Part shown: one piece after another, positions 38,146 through 50,618 of the stretch
Numbering within the stretch: the stretch's first letter is position 1
How the letters are laid out: each line of letters starts with the position of its first letter
DNA from: Branchipolynoe longqiensis
Lineage: Eukaryota; Annelida; Polychaeta; Phyllodocida; Polynoidae
Reading direction: 5' to 3'
Length of the DNA stretch: 64,000 bases
Assembly: GCA_030323885.1 (NCBI GenBank)
Contig: CM059198.1
Location: 9,446,086-9,510,085 of the forward strand
Program-made: the position numbers and the translations under genes
The notes under the pieces: model-generated
What the model saw: the letters and a program-made list of their open reading frames with translations, nothing else
The model's database searches: none
Told to the model about the DNA's origin: nothing

Positions 38146-38279
38146 TTTGGTTTCCATGTCAGACTTTAGTGCCCAGTTTCAGAGAATGACCCAGCTACAA
38201 ATATTGAAGGAGCCCAAATGAGACTCACTAGACGCGCTATAGGAACCAGCTATATATGATCAGATCAGCAGGACCAGAC

Positions 38280-38590
38280 ACGGTACCGAATCGGTAGAGC
38301 GCAGATTTGCTGTGCGGAAGGTCAGGAGTTTGAACCTCAGCCCAGTCAAACCAGTGACTTACAAAATTGAAACTTATCACTACCTAGCCTGATGCTTGGC
38401 ATTAATAGGATAGGACAAGGACTGGTTAGCACAGAATCAGGATAATGTGACTGCGTGGGATATGATCGTGGTGGCCTGATTTCCCAGTGGAGCAGCACTA
38501 TAAAGTCACCATGAGTGCACACTGTCACAAGTCGGTAGCCGTCCTGATATGACCTTAAATGTTGCAAGGATGCAAAACACAACAAACAAG
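38280..38590 (+). repeat. SINE family B copy
   Basis: The head ('cggtagagcgcagatttgct', 'gagtttgaacctc'), body and tail to 'gcaaaacacaacaaac'. Confidence 0.8.
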
Positions 38591-38599
38591 CATCGGGTT

Positions 38600-38958
38600 A
38601 GAGGTAGCATATCCACAAACTATAAATTGTCTGTTCTGCACTCTGAACTGCGACCGATAAAGACTTGGCAAGAGCTGCATGAGATAGCACGAGTAAAATC
38701 CCTCACAAACAGGCAACAGGATCACTTAAGATTGTATGCATACAACAAATCTTGATCCGGAAAAAAACAGGAGGTTACAAACAAGGTACACAAGAAGCAA
38801 CAATGGTCCGTTACTAGCAATTGTAAAATCAAAATGCAGTGCATATGATTGCAATGTAGCTAACATGAGTGCCAATATTTGGAATAAACTGCCAGCGGCA
38901 GCACAAAATTCAGAAAACATAGAAGTGTTTAAACAACTACTAAAAAATAAAGTAACCT
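38600..38958 (+). pseudogene. LINE reverse transcriptase C-terminal remnant
   Basis: Two overlapping frames (38549-38755 and 38736-38960) together resemble the C-terminal tail of CR1-like LINE polyproteins: a basic YTRS segment, NNGPLLAIVKSK, then ANIWNKLPAAAQNSENIEVF and FKQLLKNK. A frame change and a stop near 38753 separate them. It is non-functional. The CR1 label is from memory of the NGPLL..WNKLP pattern. Confidence 0.6.
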
Positions 38959-38994
38959 AGAAAAACAGATGACGTTTAAATGGGCTAACCAAAA

Positions 38995-39185
38995 GTATAA
39001 TCAAAGCTGGATTTTGGACTGTTTGCAATTTACAAACAGTTACAGGCCATAAACAGGAAGCAAGAAAACCTAAATTATTACGAAAACTAAATTCATAAGA
39101 TATAAATCAAATTGGATTAGTGCTGCCCATCGGTTAAAACAAGTGTTAACACAGTTATCCGTTAAGAGCAGGGTAAATAAATTCA
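38995..39185 (+). repeat. Interspersed repeat (see 25372-25560)
   Basis: Forward copy of the family with 'ggactgtttgcaatttacaa'. It follows the LINE remnant directly, which suggests it may be that LINE's 3' UTR. Confidence 0.65.
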
Positions 39186-39359
39186 TCACAAATTCTTTTT
39201 AAATTTTAATGTGAGCGGCATTCCCATTGAATGTAAATGTCGCCAAGAACCCTAACACTTCCTAAGACTGGGCCCTGTGTTTGGAGATTATTCAAGCTGA
39301 CTTACACTTCATTGACCTTATGTCACGTAGCATCATTATTACTCATGCGTACTGCCATG

Positions 39360-39545
39360 GGGGTGATGGAAATGGGGAACATTGCGCCCTGAATGCTATT
39401 TCGAACCCACATCGCTTGCATTCTGGGCCTGTGTGCTAACCATTACACCACCTAGGCTCCCTGTTTTCACCACCCAGTCCATGCCTACCTGTTTATGTGG
39501 TTCCTTGCCTGAGAGGTCAGTGCAGACTACTACACTCGTCCCCCT
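39360..39545 (-). repeat. SINE family A copy
   Basis: Minus strand with 'gtgctaaccattacaccacc' and 'taggctccctg', then the 'cagactactacactcgtccc' flank. Confidence 0.8.
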
Positions 39546-39984
39546 GGAATTGTAAGTCCTTTAAATGTTCATTTAATGCTCGCTACATACATACAGGCAT
39601 TGTGGGGCTGGCAGGTCTGGGTGTGATTGCACTCAGGGCCTACACCTTCTGCTAGGATAGGGATCACCACACTCAAAAGGTCAAGGTTGGTGGTGGCCAT
39701 GGGGCCATGCAGCTTGTGGTGGTGGGCAGACCACTGGTATCCATGTGGACAAGGGATGCTGGATCCCTATTGGTAGGGCCAATAATGCTTGATTCCCATT
39801 GGGGGAAAAGGGTGGGGTGATACTCTACAATGAACCCATGTACCTATATAAGCAATAAACCAGAGGGCTGGACTCTCTCTTCTTCTTTACACTTTATACT
39901 CTTCCTTTCTCTTTGTCTGTATTGTTTTCACCATAGCCTGCCTACACAGCCACATATTCGAGCAGTAGACTCTACACAGTGTCA

Positions 39985-40145
39985 TGGGGATGGTGAAAAT
40001 TGGGAATATTGCGCCTAGAGCAGGAATCGAACCTACATCGCCAGTGTGCTAACCATTACACCACCTAGGCTCCCTGATGTCAACCATCCTCCCCATGCCT
40101 ACCTGTCTATGTGGCTCCTCGTCTGCGAGGTCAGCTCAGACTACA
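39985..40145 (-). repeat. SINE family A copy
   Basis: A second minus copy with the same boxes ('gcaggaatcgaacctaca', 'gtgctaaccattacaccacc'). Confidence 0.8.
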
Positions 40146-40395
40146 CTCCAATGAAATGCAGTTGGCAGTTCTTGTTATTGGAGCAGTGACAATTGCAACA
40201 TTCAAAAAGACTAGGTCTCAGGGATAGCTGCAAGATAACATTGTTAACATTATAAGATGCTCATGCATTTTCAGTGAACAAAGTACGTACTACCTTTCAA
40301 TGTGAAAGAAAATACGGGCAAATATTTTAAAGAATTTCTTAATCTTCTTTCAAGTATTTCTAGACAAAAATATGTTAATATTGTTTCCTTTATAA

Positions 40396-40940
40396 ATATT
40401 TGAAAGAACGTAATAATCCTCTCTGTAGCATTACAGAGAGGATTATCCTTAGCCGCTGCCGTGTTGGCCACTCGTGGCTTACACATGCTTTTCTGCTCAA
40501 GGGGGAACCTCCCCCTGAATGTATTGGGTGTCAGTCCCCACTGACACTCAAACACATTTTGCTAAGTTGCGTTGATTTTTTGGCCCTGCGCCAACGGTTC
40601 TACACTGCAGACAGTATGCATGACCTTTTTACTAAGGTAAAACAGGAAAACATTTTAGCCTTTTTGAGGGCAGCTGGACTGTACCACCTTATATAGTTTA
40701 CTAAATGGATTCTATTAATTATTAATGAAACAGTTCTTTTTCTATGGGAATTTGTTTCCCTTGACCACAGATATATGATTGTCAGCTTTCTAATTTAATT
40801 AGTGTCTATTGGCACATAATTGATTGTCTGCTTTTACATGTAAAAGCGATGGTTTGAACAAAAAACAAACATTTCTCGCCGTGAATATGGCCTATGCTGC
40901 CGACACGGCATAAAACAACCACCAATCAATCAATCAATCT
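40396..40940 (+). mobile_element. LINE 3' end with RT C-terminal domain
   Basis: A frame at 40400-40696 contains RVGHSWLTHAFLLKGEPPPE followed by CIGCQSPLTLKHILLSC, a CxxC..H..C zinc-knuckle-like end typical of non-LTR retrotransposon polyproteins. The 3' UTR and a (CAAT)n tail follow. It is 5'-truncated. A 15-bp perfect hairpin lies at its left edge (40412-40445). Confidence 0.82.
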
Positions 40941-41054
40941 GTAGCATTATTTTGTCATACAAAGTTTCCAGACAAAAAAAAAGGTTTAATATTATTTCTT
41001 GTATGTAGGAATGCACTGGGTGCTAAGTTGTTCACAAATGTTACAAGTTCAAAT

Positions 41055-41380
41055 ACGACCAGACGGAATGGTCGAATGAGTTGAGCGTCCGTCTCCCGTC
41101 TTGATAGATCGTGGGATTCAAACCCTGGTCAAATCAAACCAACGACATAAAAATTAATACTTGTCGCTTCCTAGACAGGCGCTCGGCATTATTAGGATAG
41201 CGCAAGGACTGGTTGGCTCAGTGTCAGAATAATATGACTGAGTGGGATAATTACTTCTGGTGACGTGGACTCCCAGTGGGGCAGCAGTATAAAGTCGCCA
41301 TGCGCGTGCACTGTCGCAAGTCGGTATCACCATATATGTTACCAGAACGTAAAACTCTTAAAAACCAACCAACCAACCAG
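41055..41380 (+). repeat. SINE family B copy
   Basis: 'ggaatggtcgaatgagttga' and 'attcaaaccctgg', then the family body; the tail is worn. Confidence 0.8.
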
Positions 41381-41444
41381 TTCAAATATAGCTCTCCTGT
41401 ACCACCCCATAGTAGCTCTCAGCGTTCCCAGGCACACTCTGACG

Positions 41445-41891
41445 TCACAAGTTGGTCTCGTCAAGGTGCCTTCTGATTGGCAGTTCATTCCCGTGTGGCG
41501 GCGGCGATGGCGATGGCAGGTTATCCGGTGTCTGGTTCTGGTTCTGTACCAGTTGATACTCGTTCACGACCGAGTCTGTCACGGAGCCCGTCACTGAAGA
41601 ATCGGTTGTCTTGGTGATGGATGTCAGCATCCTCACCTCGCTGATGTCGTCAGTGTAGTCGCCGTTGTCGCTGTCGCTGTTGTCGAGGCTCGCCAGGCGG
41701 GCTTCGACGCCGATGAGCCGAGAGACGACGGCGAAGGGCAGCAGGTCCTTGCGGGTGATGATCCCCGTCGCGCGGTTCCTTGCGTCTACAACCACCAGGT
41801 GGCGCAGCCCCATCGTGCGAAACAGCGCATGCGTGCGGGACAGCGAGTGGTTTTCGTCTACCTTAGGCGCCGACATGTTGACGAAGTTGTT
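41445..41891 (-). CDS. CLC gene, last exon: CBS2 and C-terminal tail
   Basis: Acceptor on the minus strand: 'cattttcag' before 41891. It encodes [20 protein letters not shown], the second CBS domain through [13 protein letters not shown], and a tail with [13 protein letters not shown] and [13 protein letters not shown]. The stop is at 41445-41447. Confidence 0.92.
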   Translation of the reverse strand, partial: NNFVNMSAPKVDENHSLSRTHALFRTMGLRHLVVVDARNRATGIITRKDLLPFAVVSRLIGVEARLASLDNSDSDNGDYTDDISEVRMLTSITKTTDSSVTGSVTDSVVNEYQLVQNQNQTPDNLPSPSPPPHGNELPIRRHLDETNL

Positions 41892-44800
41892 CTGAAAATG
41901 AAAATGAGTGAAAGGTTAATCGGTGTTGCCAACTTGGAGGTACTCTGAGGATCCTTGAGGTGTTTTTTTTGCGTTGTGGGCGTTGAACTCGAGTGGTGGG
42001 ACTGGGAGGCGCTAGCTTGGTAGATGGTTCCAGGGGGCATGCTCCCCCCCCCCCCCTCCCGAGAAAATGTTTTTAAAATGGGATATTTGAAGACATTTCC
42101 AAGGCTGATATATTAGCATATGTATGACATGATATTTACTTGTATTTAACCAAAAGTACTGAAATTGGTCCCCCAGTAGGGAAGCATTATAAAGTCACCA
42201 TGAGCGCCGTACAAGTATTTGCAGTTTCATAGTCCGATAGTTTGAATTTCTGTCATTCTTGTGAGATAGGTATGTAAATTTGATTGTTATAATCTACCTT
42301 GCTTTAGTTTGAAGTATATGTAGCTTTTATTTTAAATGGCTAACTTTTGATATATTTGAAATGCAAACAGGAAAAATTAGTTTTGGCAAGCTTGCCAAAA
42401 CTCTTACATCATAGGTTTTGAACTGCATTAACAGGTTCTATTAAATTTACTCAATATTCCCTTCTACATGGCGACAAATGCATAATAAGGGCAGCAGTAT
42501 CTAAGTTAGATCAATCAATCAATAGTTCCATCCTCTAGTCGAGGGTTGGATGCAATGGTTCTCCACTTGTCCCGATGTTGTGCTGTTCTGATAGACTGTG
42601 AATAATTCAAGCCTGTCCACTGTGAAATATTTGTAAACCATGATGTTCTTGGTCTCCCTCTCCCTCTGCTGCCATTCACCTTCCCTTCCAACAATGTACG
42701 GTATATTGAACTCTGACGAATGATGTGGCCAAAATAAATAAGTTTCTTTGTCTGTATAGTGGCAAACAAGCTTTTCTTATTTTTAATTTTTCTGAGAACT
42801 TCTTTGTTGGTGATCTTCTTTGTCCATGATATTTTCATCATCCTTCGATAAGTCCACATCTCAAATGCTGCTAAACGTTTGTACATTTTCTTAGAGATTG
42901 TCCATGTCTCTGCCCCATACATTAGAGTAGACCACACATAACACTGAAGAATACGCTTCCTTGTTTGTATTAATATCTTACTTGATGTTAACACTCTATA
43001 CATTTTGGAGAATGTGGTTCGGGCTATTGTTATCCTTCTTTTAATTTCTTCCTCACATCTCCTAAGTTAGATATGTAGAATGAAATCTATATAATTGTTT
43101 TGGTTTTGAAAATGTTATGGTTTCATTGGACTATGCAGCTTTAAACAGACAATGCTAAATTGTGGGATGTGGGTGATGGGTGTGCTAAGATTCTATTCGG
43201 GACCATGATCTATATAGTATATATGGTCCTCTATATAGTATATATGGTGCGCCGTAGGGTAATTACGAATGCTGTCATATTTCGTTTGACAAGTTAATAT
43301 TAAGGACTGCATGGAGTTCTATGTAGTGATAAACAAACCGAAAGTGTTCGCTGAATAGAAAAAAAAATTGTTTTATTTAACAACACTTCTAGAGCACATT
43401 GATTTTTATCATCGGCTATTGGACGTCAAACATATGGTCATTCTGACATATTTCTTTAGAGGAAACCCGCTGCCGCCACATAGGCTACTCTTTCCGATAA
43501 GCAGCAAGGGGTCTTTTATATGCACTTTCCCACAGACAGGAAAACACATACCACATCCTTTGGTGAACCAGTTGTGGACAACTGGTTCCGGTGGATATAA
43601 CTACACATATGACGTCACTAGGTGGCAGGAGGTGCAGCTTACCAAGTCGACGTATATGTTCTGGTACTGCGGGAACTTTGCGTACATCCGCACCCGCTCC
43701 AACACGGCGCTGGAGTCTGTGATGTAGTCTACGGAAATCTGCACAAGAAAGTAGGCCGGTGTCACGGGATAGAATAGCACTTTTAACATTCTCTCCTTCC
43801 CCTGGCGAATCTATTTAGAAATAAAACCTCCCCCCCCCCCACCTTGATACAGTATAACCCCGTTAATCCAAACTTGAAGGGACCCTAGAAATTTGTTTGG
43901 ATTAACCGATCATTGGTTTAACCGAGCTTTGACTTTGACTTGGCTTCGGCAAAAACGTGGTGCATTATGAATGTACAATGTATGTGTACACTATGATTAT
44001 TGTTTTTTTTATGTATATACAGTTTAACCCCATTAAACCAACCTCGGTTAAATCAAATGATCGGTTAATCCAAACTTTTTTCGGCGACCTGGCAAAATAC
44101 TTCGGAGCGTGTGGCGTGTTGCGCCCCGGGCACGGTGTCAGACAATTATGGAAGCACCACTTTGCATTTAAATGCTTTTCCACCAGACGGGATGGCCGAA
44201 TGAGTTAGAGCGTCGGTCTCCCATGTTGGTAGACCGTGGGATCGTGGGTTCGAACCCTGGTCGAGTCAAACCAATGACTTAAAAATGTATACTTGTCGCT
44301 TCCTAACCAGGCACTCAGCATCATTAGAATAGGGCAAGGACTGGTTGGCTCAGTGTCAGGATAATGTGACTGAGTGGGATATCAGGTCATGGTGCTGGCA
44401 GCCTGGTCTCCCAGTGGGGCAGCACTATAAAGTCGCCATGAGTGCACACTGTCACAAGTTGGTACCTGTCCTGATATGGCCTTAGATGTTGCTAGGATGT
44501 AAAACAACAACAAACAGACAACATGCTTTTCCAATTTTTGTCGCATTCGCATGCCGCGTATATGGAATCTTAGCTTTAATCAGATCAAAACAAGCATATA
44601 TCGTTGGTAATGAGAAGCATTGTACTAAATATGCGAGTTCTCCCACTTTGAATGAATAATTCTATTTTGAATAGCTTATGTCAATAGTTTTTATTACGGA
44701 ATTATTGCATCCATTAAAAAAGTAGAATCAACTGACTTGCCATTGTATGTAAATATCAGATTTCTCCTCTTAGAATGGCGATGTGTGTAAAGAGGCTGTC

Positions 44801-47800
44801 ACACATCACCGGATTGAGCAACGGACAGAATTGTCTAGTTCATTGGTATTCGGACGTGATAAGTATCAAAATGTAATCAAATATGTCAAAATGTTACGAT
44901 ATCGGGTCAAAGGCCACTGGACAAACATACATGAAACGGACATGAAACGGACATGAACGGATAACCAACGGACGGTAAGCGGACTAAACGGACTCAAACC
45001 GGACAAGAACCGTAGACATCAATCCGACAGCATCCTTTCCAAGTTTTGTGCATTTTCAAAACTTGTACCGGATCGGGCCGGATATCAACGGATATGCAAT
45101 GGACATGCAACAGACACAAACTGGACTTTGCTGGATATCAATGGACTTTGTTCGGTTTCTTTCCGTTTCCCCAATCCAGTGATGCGTGACCGCCGCTTTA
45201 GGTATCGCTATTCAAAATATATTGCAATTAGCTTTGCATAACACAGCAAACTCATTCGATGCTGCCGTCTACCGGAAACCTGTTGCAATACTGCCATAAA
45301 GACACTTTGGTGACAGTTTAATGGCGCTTTAGTGACTGTTTAATGACAGCCTAGTGTCAGCTTAATGACAGTCTAATGACCGTTTAGTGACAGTTTATTG
45401 ACACTTTAGTGACAGTTTATTGACACTTTAGTGACAGTTTATGCCTGGTGGCAAACCACTGAACTGTCACATCATTTTTCACAGTCATTCTCTGTTTTAC
45501 CTTTATGACTGACCAATAACTTTGAGCCGATCCACTCAGTCAAACATCAAGAAAAGCTGTTTGTGCTGTCTATGGTATCAATGGAGTATGAAAGGCAAAA
45601 GAAAACATGCTATCAACAATCCATACATGGCGAAGCATCAGTGGAGTACGATGATGCGCGTTACCAGCGCCGATTAACAGAGGAGTAGTGATCAGGACGA
45701 CCCTAAAACTTAACCACCGTTTCAGTTTGGTATTATTAATTATGTATTATTATATAGATAATAAATGCTTACCTCTCTGTAAGATATATTTGGTCTGATG
45801 ACTGTTCCAACCTTATCCACATTGTAAACGTCATCACTATATAGAATTACGTACAACTCGGTTCTGAAATGGCAGGGTTTTAGTCAGAATCATCACCAAG
45901 GTTACAGAATAGCAGACGTCAGCATATACTGATGCTGATTCAGGGTAATACAAGAAAAAGGGAGAATGTAAACAAAAATAGTGTAGGTGGTTAAAGCTGC
46001 ATAGTCCGATAAAAATATCAAATTTTCAAAACCAAAACAATGATCTAAATTTGATTCTACATATCTATCTTGAGAAGGCTATCAATGATCTAAAGTCAGG
46101 TAAGGCTCCTGGAAGTGACCAGATAACATCAGAAATGATAAAAGGACTAGATGAAGTGGGGATTCAAATCATTCATAATCTAGTAAATGACATCTATGAG
46201 ACTGGATTTATACCATTGAATATGAATGAATCCATATTTGAACGACTCCCAAAGAAGCTAAAACCAACATTGTGTACTGAGTACAGAACACTAAGCCTGA
46301 TGAGTCATATGTTGAAGATGATCCTGAAAATAATTTTACTGAGAAACAGACAGAAAATTGAAGAACAAATCAGTAACGTACAAAGTGGGTTTATATCTGG
46401 AAGAGGTACACGTGAAGGGATTTTCAATATGAGAATGATTTGTGGACGTTATTGTGAAGTGAACCGGGATGTTTATGCCTGCTTTATTGACTATGAGAAG
46501 GCCTTCGACCGAGTCAATCATGAACTGTTAATCAAATGTTTACAAGATATTGGTGTCAATGGCAAGGACATTAAACTAATTGTGAACTTATACTGGACAC
46601 AACATGCATTTATAAAAATGGAGCAGGGCCTATCGGATGAAGTTATGATTAAACGAGGAGTTCGACAGGGGTGTGTATTGTCACCATGTCTATTTAACCT
46701 GTACACAGAGATGATTTTCCGACACATTGAAGATTGTAAGGGAGTGACAATAGGTGGCATGAACGTCAACAATCTTAGATATGCCGATGACAGTGTAATA
46801 CTAACAGACAGTGAGAAAAACCTACAAGATATAGTGAATAGAATCAATAAAGCTGGAATACTATTCAACATGAAGATGAATGCCAGGAAGACCAAAACAA
46901 TGGTTATAAGTAAAAAGACAGATAAACCAAATGTCAATATAACCATAGATGGCACAAACATAGAACAAGTATTTGAATTCATATATCTCGGACAAAAGAT
47001 TACAAATGATGGGAGATGTGAGGAAGAAATTAAAAGAAGGATAACAATAGCCCAAACAACATTCTCCAAAATGTATAGAGTGTTAACATCAAGTAAGATA
47101 TTAATACAAACAAGGAAGCGTATTCTTCAGTGTTATGTGTGGTCTACTCTAATGTATGGGGCTGAGACATGGACAATCTCTAAGAAAATGTACAAACGTT
47201 TAGCAGCATTTGAGATGTGGACTTATCGAAGGATGATGAAAATATCATGGACAAAGAAGATCACCAACAAAGAAGTTCTCAGAAAAATTAAAAATAAGAA
47301 AAGCTTGTTTGCCAGTATACAGACAAAGAAACTTATTTATTTTGGCCACATCATTCATCAGAGTTCAATATACCGTACATTGTTGGAAGGGAAGGTGAAT
47401 GGCAGCAGAGGGAGAGGGAGACCAAGAACATCATGGTTTACAAATATTTCACAGTGGACAGGCTTGAATTATTCACAGTCTATCAGAACAGCACACCATC
47501 GGGACAAGTGGTGAACCATTGCATCCAACCCTCGACTAGAGGACGGAACTATTGATTGATTGATTGATATATATCTTAGATAGTGGTGCACTTATTAAAC
47601 ATTTGTCACTACATATAAGGGAATAATGAGGCAATTGAATATAACCTGTAACTGCAGAAGCCTATGGGATCAGAGTTTTGACATACTTGCCAAAATTAAT
47701 TTTGCATGGTTCCACTTCAAATATCTCAAAAGTTAGCCACTTAAAATAAAAGTTACTTCAAGCTAAAGTAAGGTACGTAATAACGATCAACCTAATGTAT

Positions 47801-50565
47801 TTATCTCAGAAAATTCCAGAAACTCAAAACCATCGTACTATGCAACTTTAACTAAGGTTCGCTTGTTATCATGGAGAGCTAGTTTGGTGAGCTGATTGTA
47901 ACCAGCTGATTGTAACCAGCTGATTGTGACCAGCTGATTGTGACCAGCTGAGTGTGACCAGCTGATTGTAACCAGCTGATTGTAACCAGCTGATTGTTAC
48001 CAGTTGATTCTAACCAGCTGATTCTTACCAGTTGATTGTAACCAGCTGATTGTAACCACATGATCATGATCAGCTGATTGTAACCAGCTGATTGTAACCA
48101 GCTGATTGTTACCAGTTGATTGTAACCAGTTGGTTGTAACCAGCTGATTGTAACCAGCTGACCATGATCAGCTGATTGTAACCAGCTGATTGTTACCAGT
48201 TGATTGTAACCAGCTTCTTCAAAAGTTGACAGTTCATTGACAGCTTACTGACAGTTTAATGACACTTTAATGACAGTTTAATGACACTTTAGTGACCGTT
48301 TAATGACACTTTGGTGACAGTTTAATGAGACTTTAGTGACCGTTTAATGACACTTTGGTGACAGTTTAATGACACTTTAGTGACCGTTTAACGACACTTT
48401 GGTGACAGTTTAATGATGCTTTAGTGACCGTTTAATGTCATTTTGGTGACAGTTTAATGACAGTTTGGTGACAGTTTAATGACACTTTGGTGACAGTTCA
48501 ATGACACTTTGGTGACAGCCTAATGACAGTTTAGTGACAGCTTAATGACAGCTTAATGACCGTTTATTGACACTTTAGTGACAGTTTATTGACACTTTAG
48601 TGACAGTTTATTGACACTTTAATGACAGTTTATGCTCGGAGACAACACCACAGACCTCTCTTGCACAAAATGAGTCTGGCTACCCACAGCGCGTGTTAGT
48701 TTTGTGAAGAGGACCTCACCTGGTGAGGAGCCCGATGGACAGTTCTATCCTGGTGTCGTCGTTGTACCTCACAACAGGAAAGCCACCATGCTTTGTCTCG
48801 AGAAGCAAACGGGCCAGGTTTGCGATACTCTCCACAGCATGGATTGTCTTCACTGGAGAATTCATCACGTCTGATGCCGAATACATCTCGAGGTTTCGGC
48901 TTTTAATGAATTGGAAAAGAATACATGTACATTAGTGCAATGTGTGAAGGCCCAGTCACATACACGTTAGTGGATGTAGTTGAACGTAGTGGAGGCTAAC
49001 GTAGTTCATAGTTTAACGTAAGCCCCGTTCACACTGGCAAGTTAAAACGCTTCATCTAAATCGCCTTGCCTAGTTCGCCTCACATTCGCCGTGTAGACGC
49101 TACGCTGAAGCGATTTAGGGCTGAATCGATTCAATTAGATCGGTTCATCTATACCACCTCCTGAGGTAGTATAGATGAAGCGATTTAGCTTAAGTCGGCC
49201 CACCTGGCCTGTGTGGACAGTAGCGGTTTACTTGAAGCGGATTAAGCATGTCACACTATATAATATAATTTGGTCTATGAACTGGCTAGAGGTGCACAGA
49301 TATTTTTTTCATCATTTATTTTTAGGTTTTCACTGCCCAGCAGAAGTTTTGACCGTTCCAAAACAATACGATTCAGTCGAAACAGATCTAGGATGAACCC
49401 CCACTCTCTCGTGCCGACGTCGACTAACCGAAACTGGCGCTGGTTATTATGGACTTGCTCATGCGCAGATATCGATTTCCGGCTAAAAGTACTGCATGTG
49501 TGGACACGACACTAATTCGCTTCATCTATTTCGCTTTGTCTAGGCGATTTAGATGAAGCGTTTTAACTCGCCAGTGTGAGCGGGGCTGTAGTTGAAGGTA
49601 GTTGAACGTACCGGCATCCATACTTCTCCGGTATGTTCAACTACATTCAACTACGTTCAACTACGTTCAACTACTTTCAACTACGTTAGCCTCCACTACG
49701 TTCAACTACGTCCACTAACGTGTATGTGACCGGGCCTTAAGACCGGTAGGCCTACATTTGAAGGCTAGAACACATGATATTCGCATAAAGAGACTATGTA
49801 CACCACCTTAATCAATCATAGCAAGTAGTATGACAATGTAGGCTTGCCTGTTGGAGTGTTACGTCCTGGCAACATGTAGGCTCATATCAGGACGGGACAA
49901 CCTGAATTAGGCCGATTCTTTATCTATTAATTATTATTCATCATAATAATGAAAACAAGACGAAAGAGGGTGCCTTCATTCTGTTACGATCAGCCTAATG
50001 AATTGTAGGCTTTGTATCATGGTTACTATTGCTTTAAATAATATATATATATATAGATTAAACTAGACTTGGTTCAGCGTGTGAACTAGCTTGCACAGAG
50101 ATCCACTTGGCATAAAGTGCCTGTCACACTATGCCGGATTGAGCAACGAACAGAATTGTCTAGTCCGGTGGTGTTCAGGCGTGATAAGTATCAAAATATA
50201 TTAAAATGTGTCAAAGTGTTGCGACATCGGGTCAAAGGCCTCAGGATGAACAGACATGAAACAGACATGAACGGATAGCCAACAGATGAAACAAACTCAA
50301 ACCGGACAAGAACCATAGATGTCAATCCGGCGGCATCCATTCCTAGTTTTGTGCATGTTCAAAACTTTGTTTGGTTTCTTTCCATTTCCCCCAAGCCGGT
50401 GATGTGTGACAGGGCCTTAAGTTTGGGTTTCTGAAATAATCCCACTTCTCTACCATCAGGCCTGTTGTCAAACTTTTCATGCAAGCATCATAATTAATTT
50501 ATTGCATAATTTCGTCTTCCCGCAGATTCGTATTGCTATAATATGTAGTAGCAGTGCCCACACTG

Positions 50566-50618
<53 letters not shown>

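Noticed and set aside
44185..44260. A real tRNA gene
   Set aside because: A and B boxes are present, but the cloverleaf is degenerate. The same sequence with a long tail recurs many times, so it is the head of a SINE.
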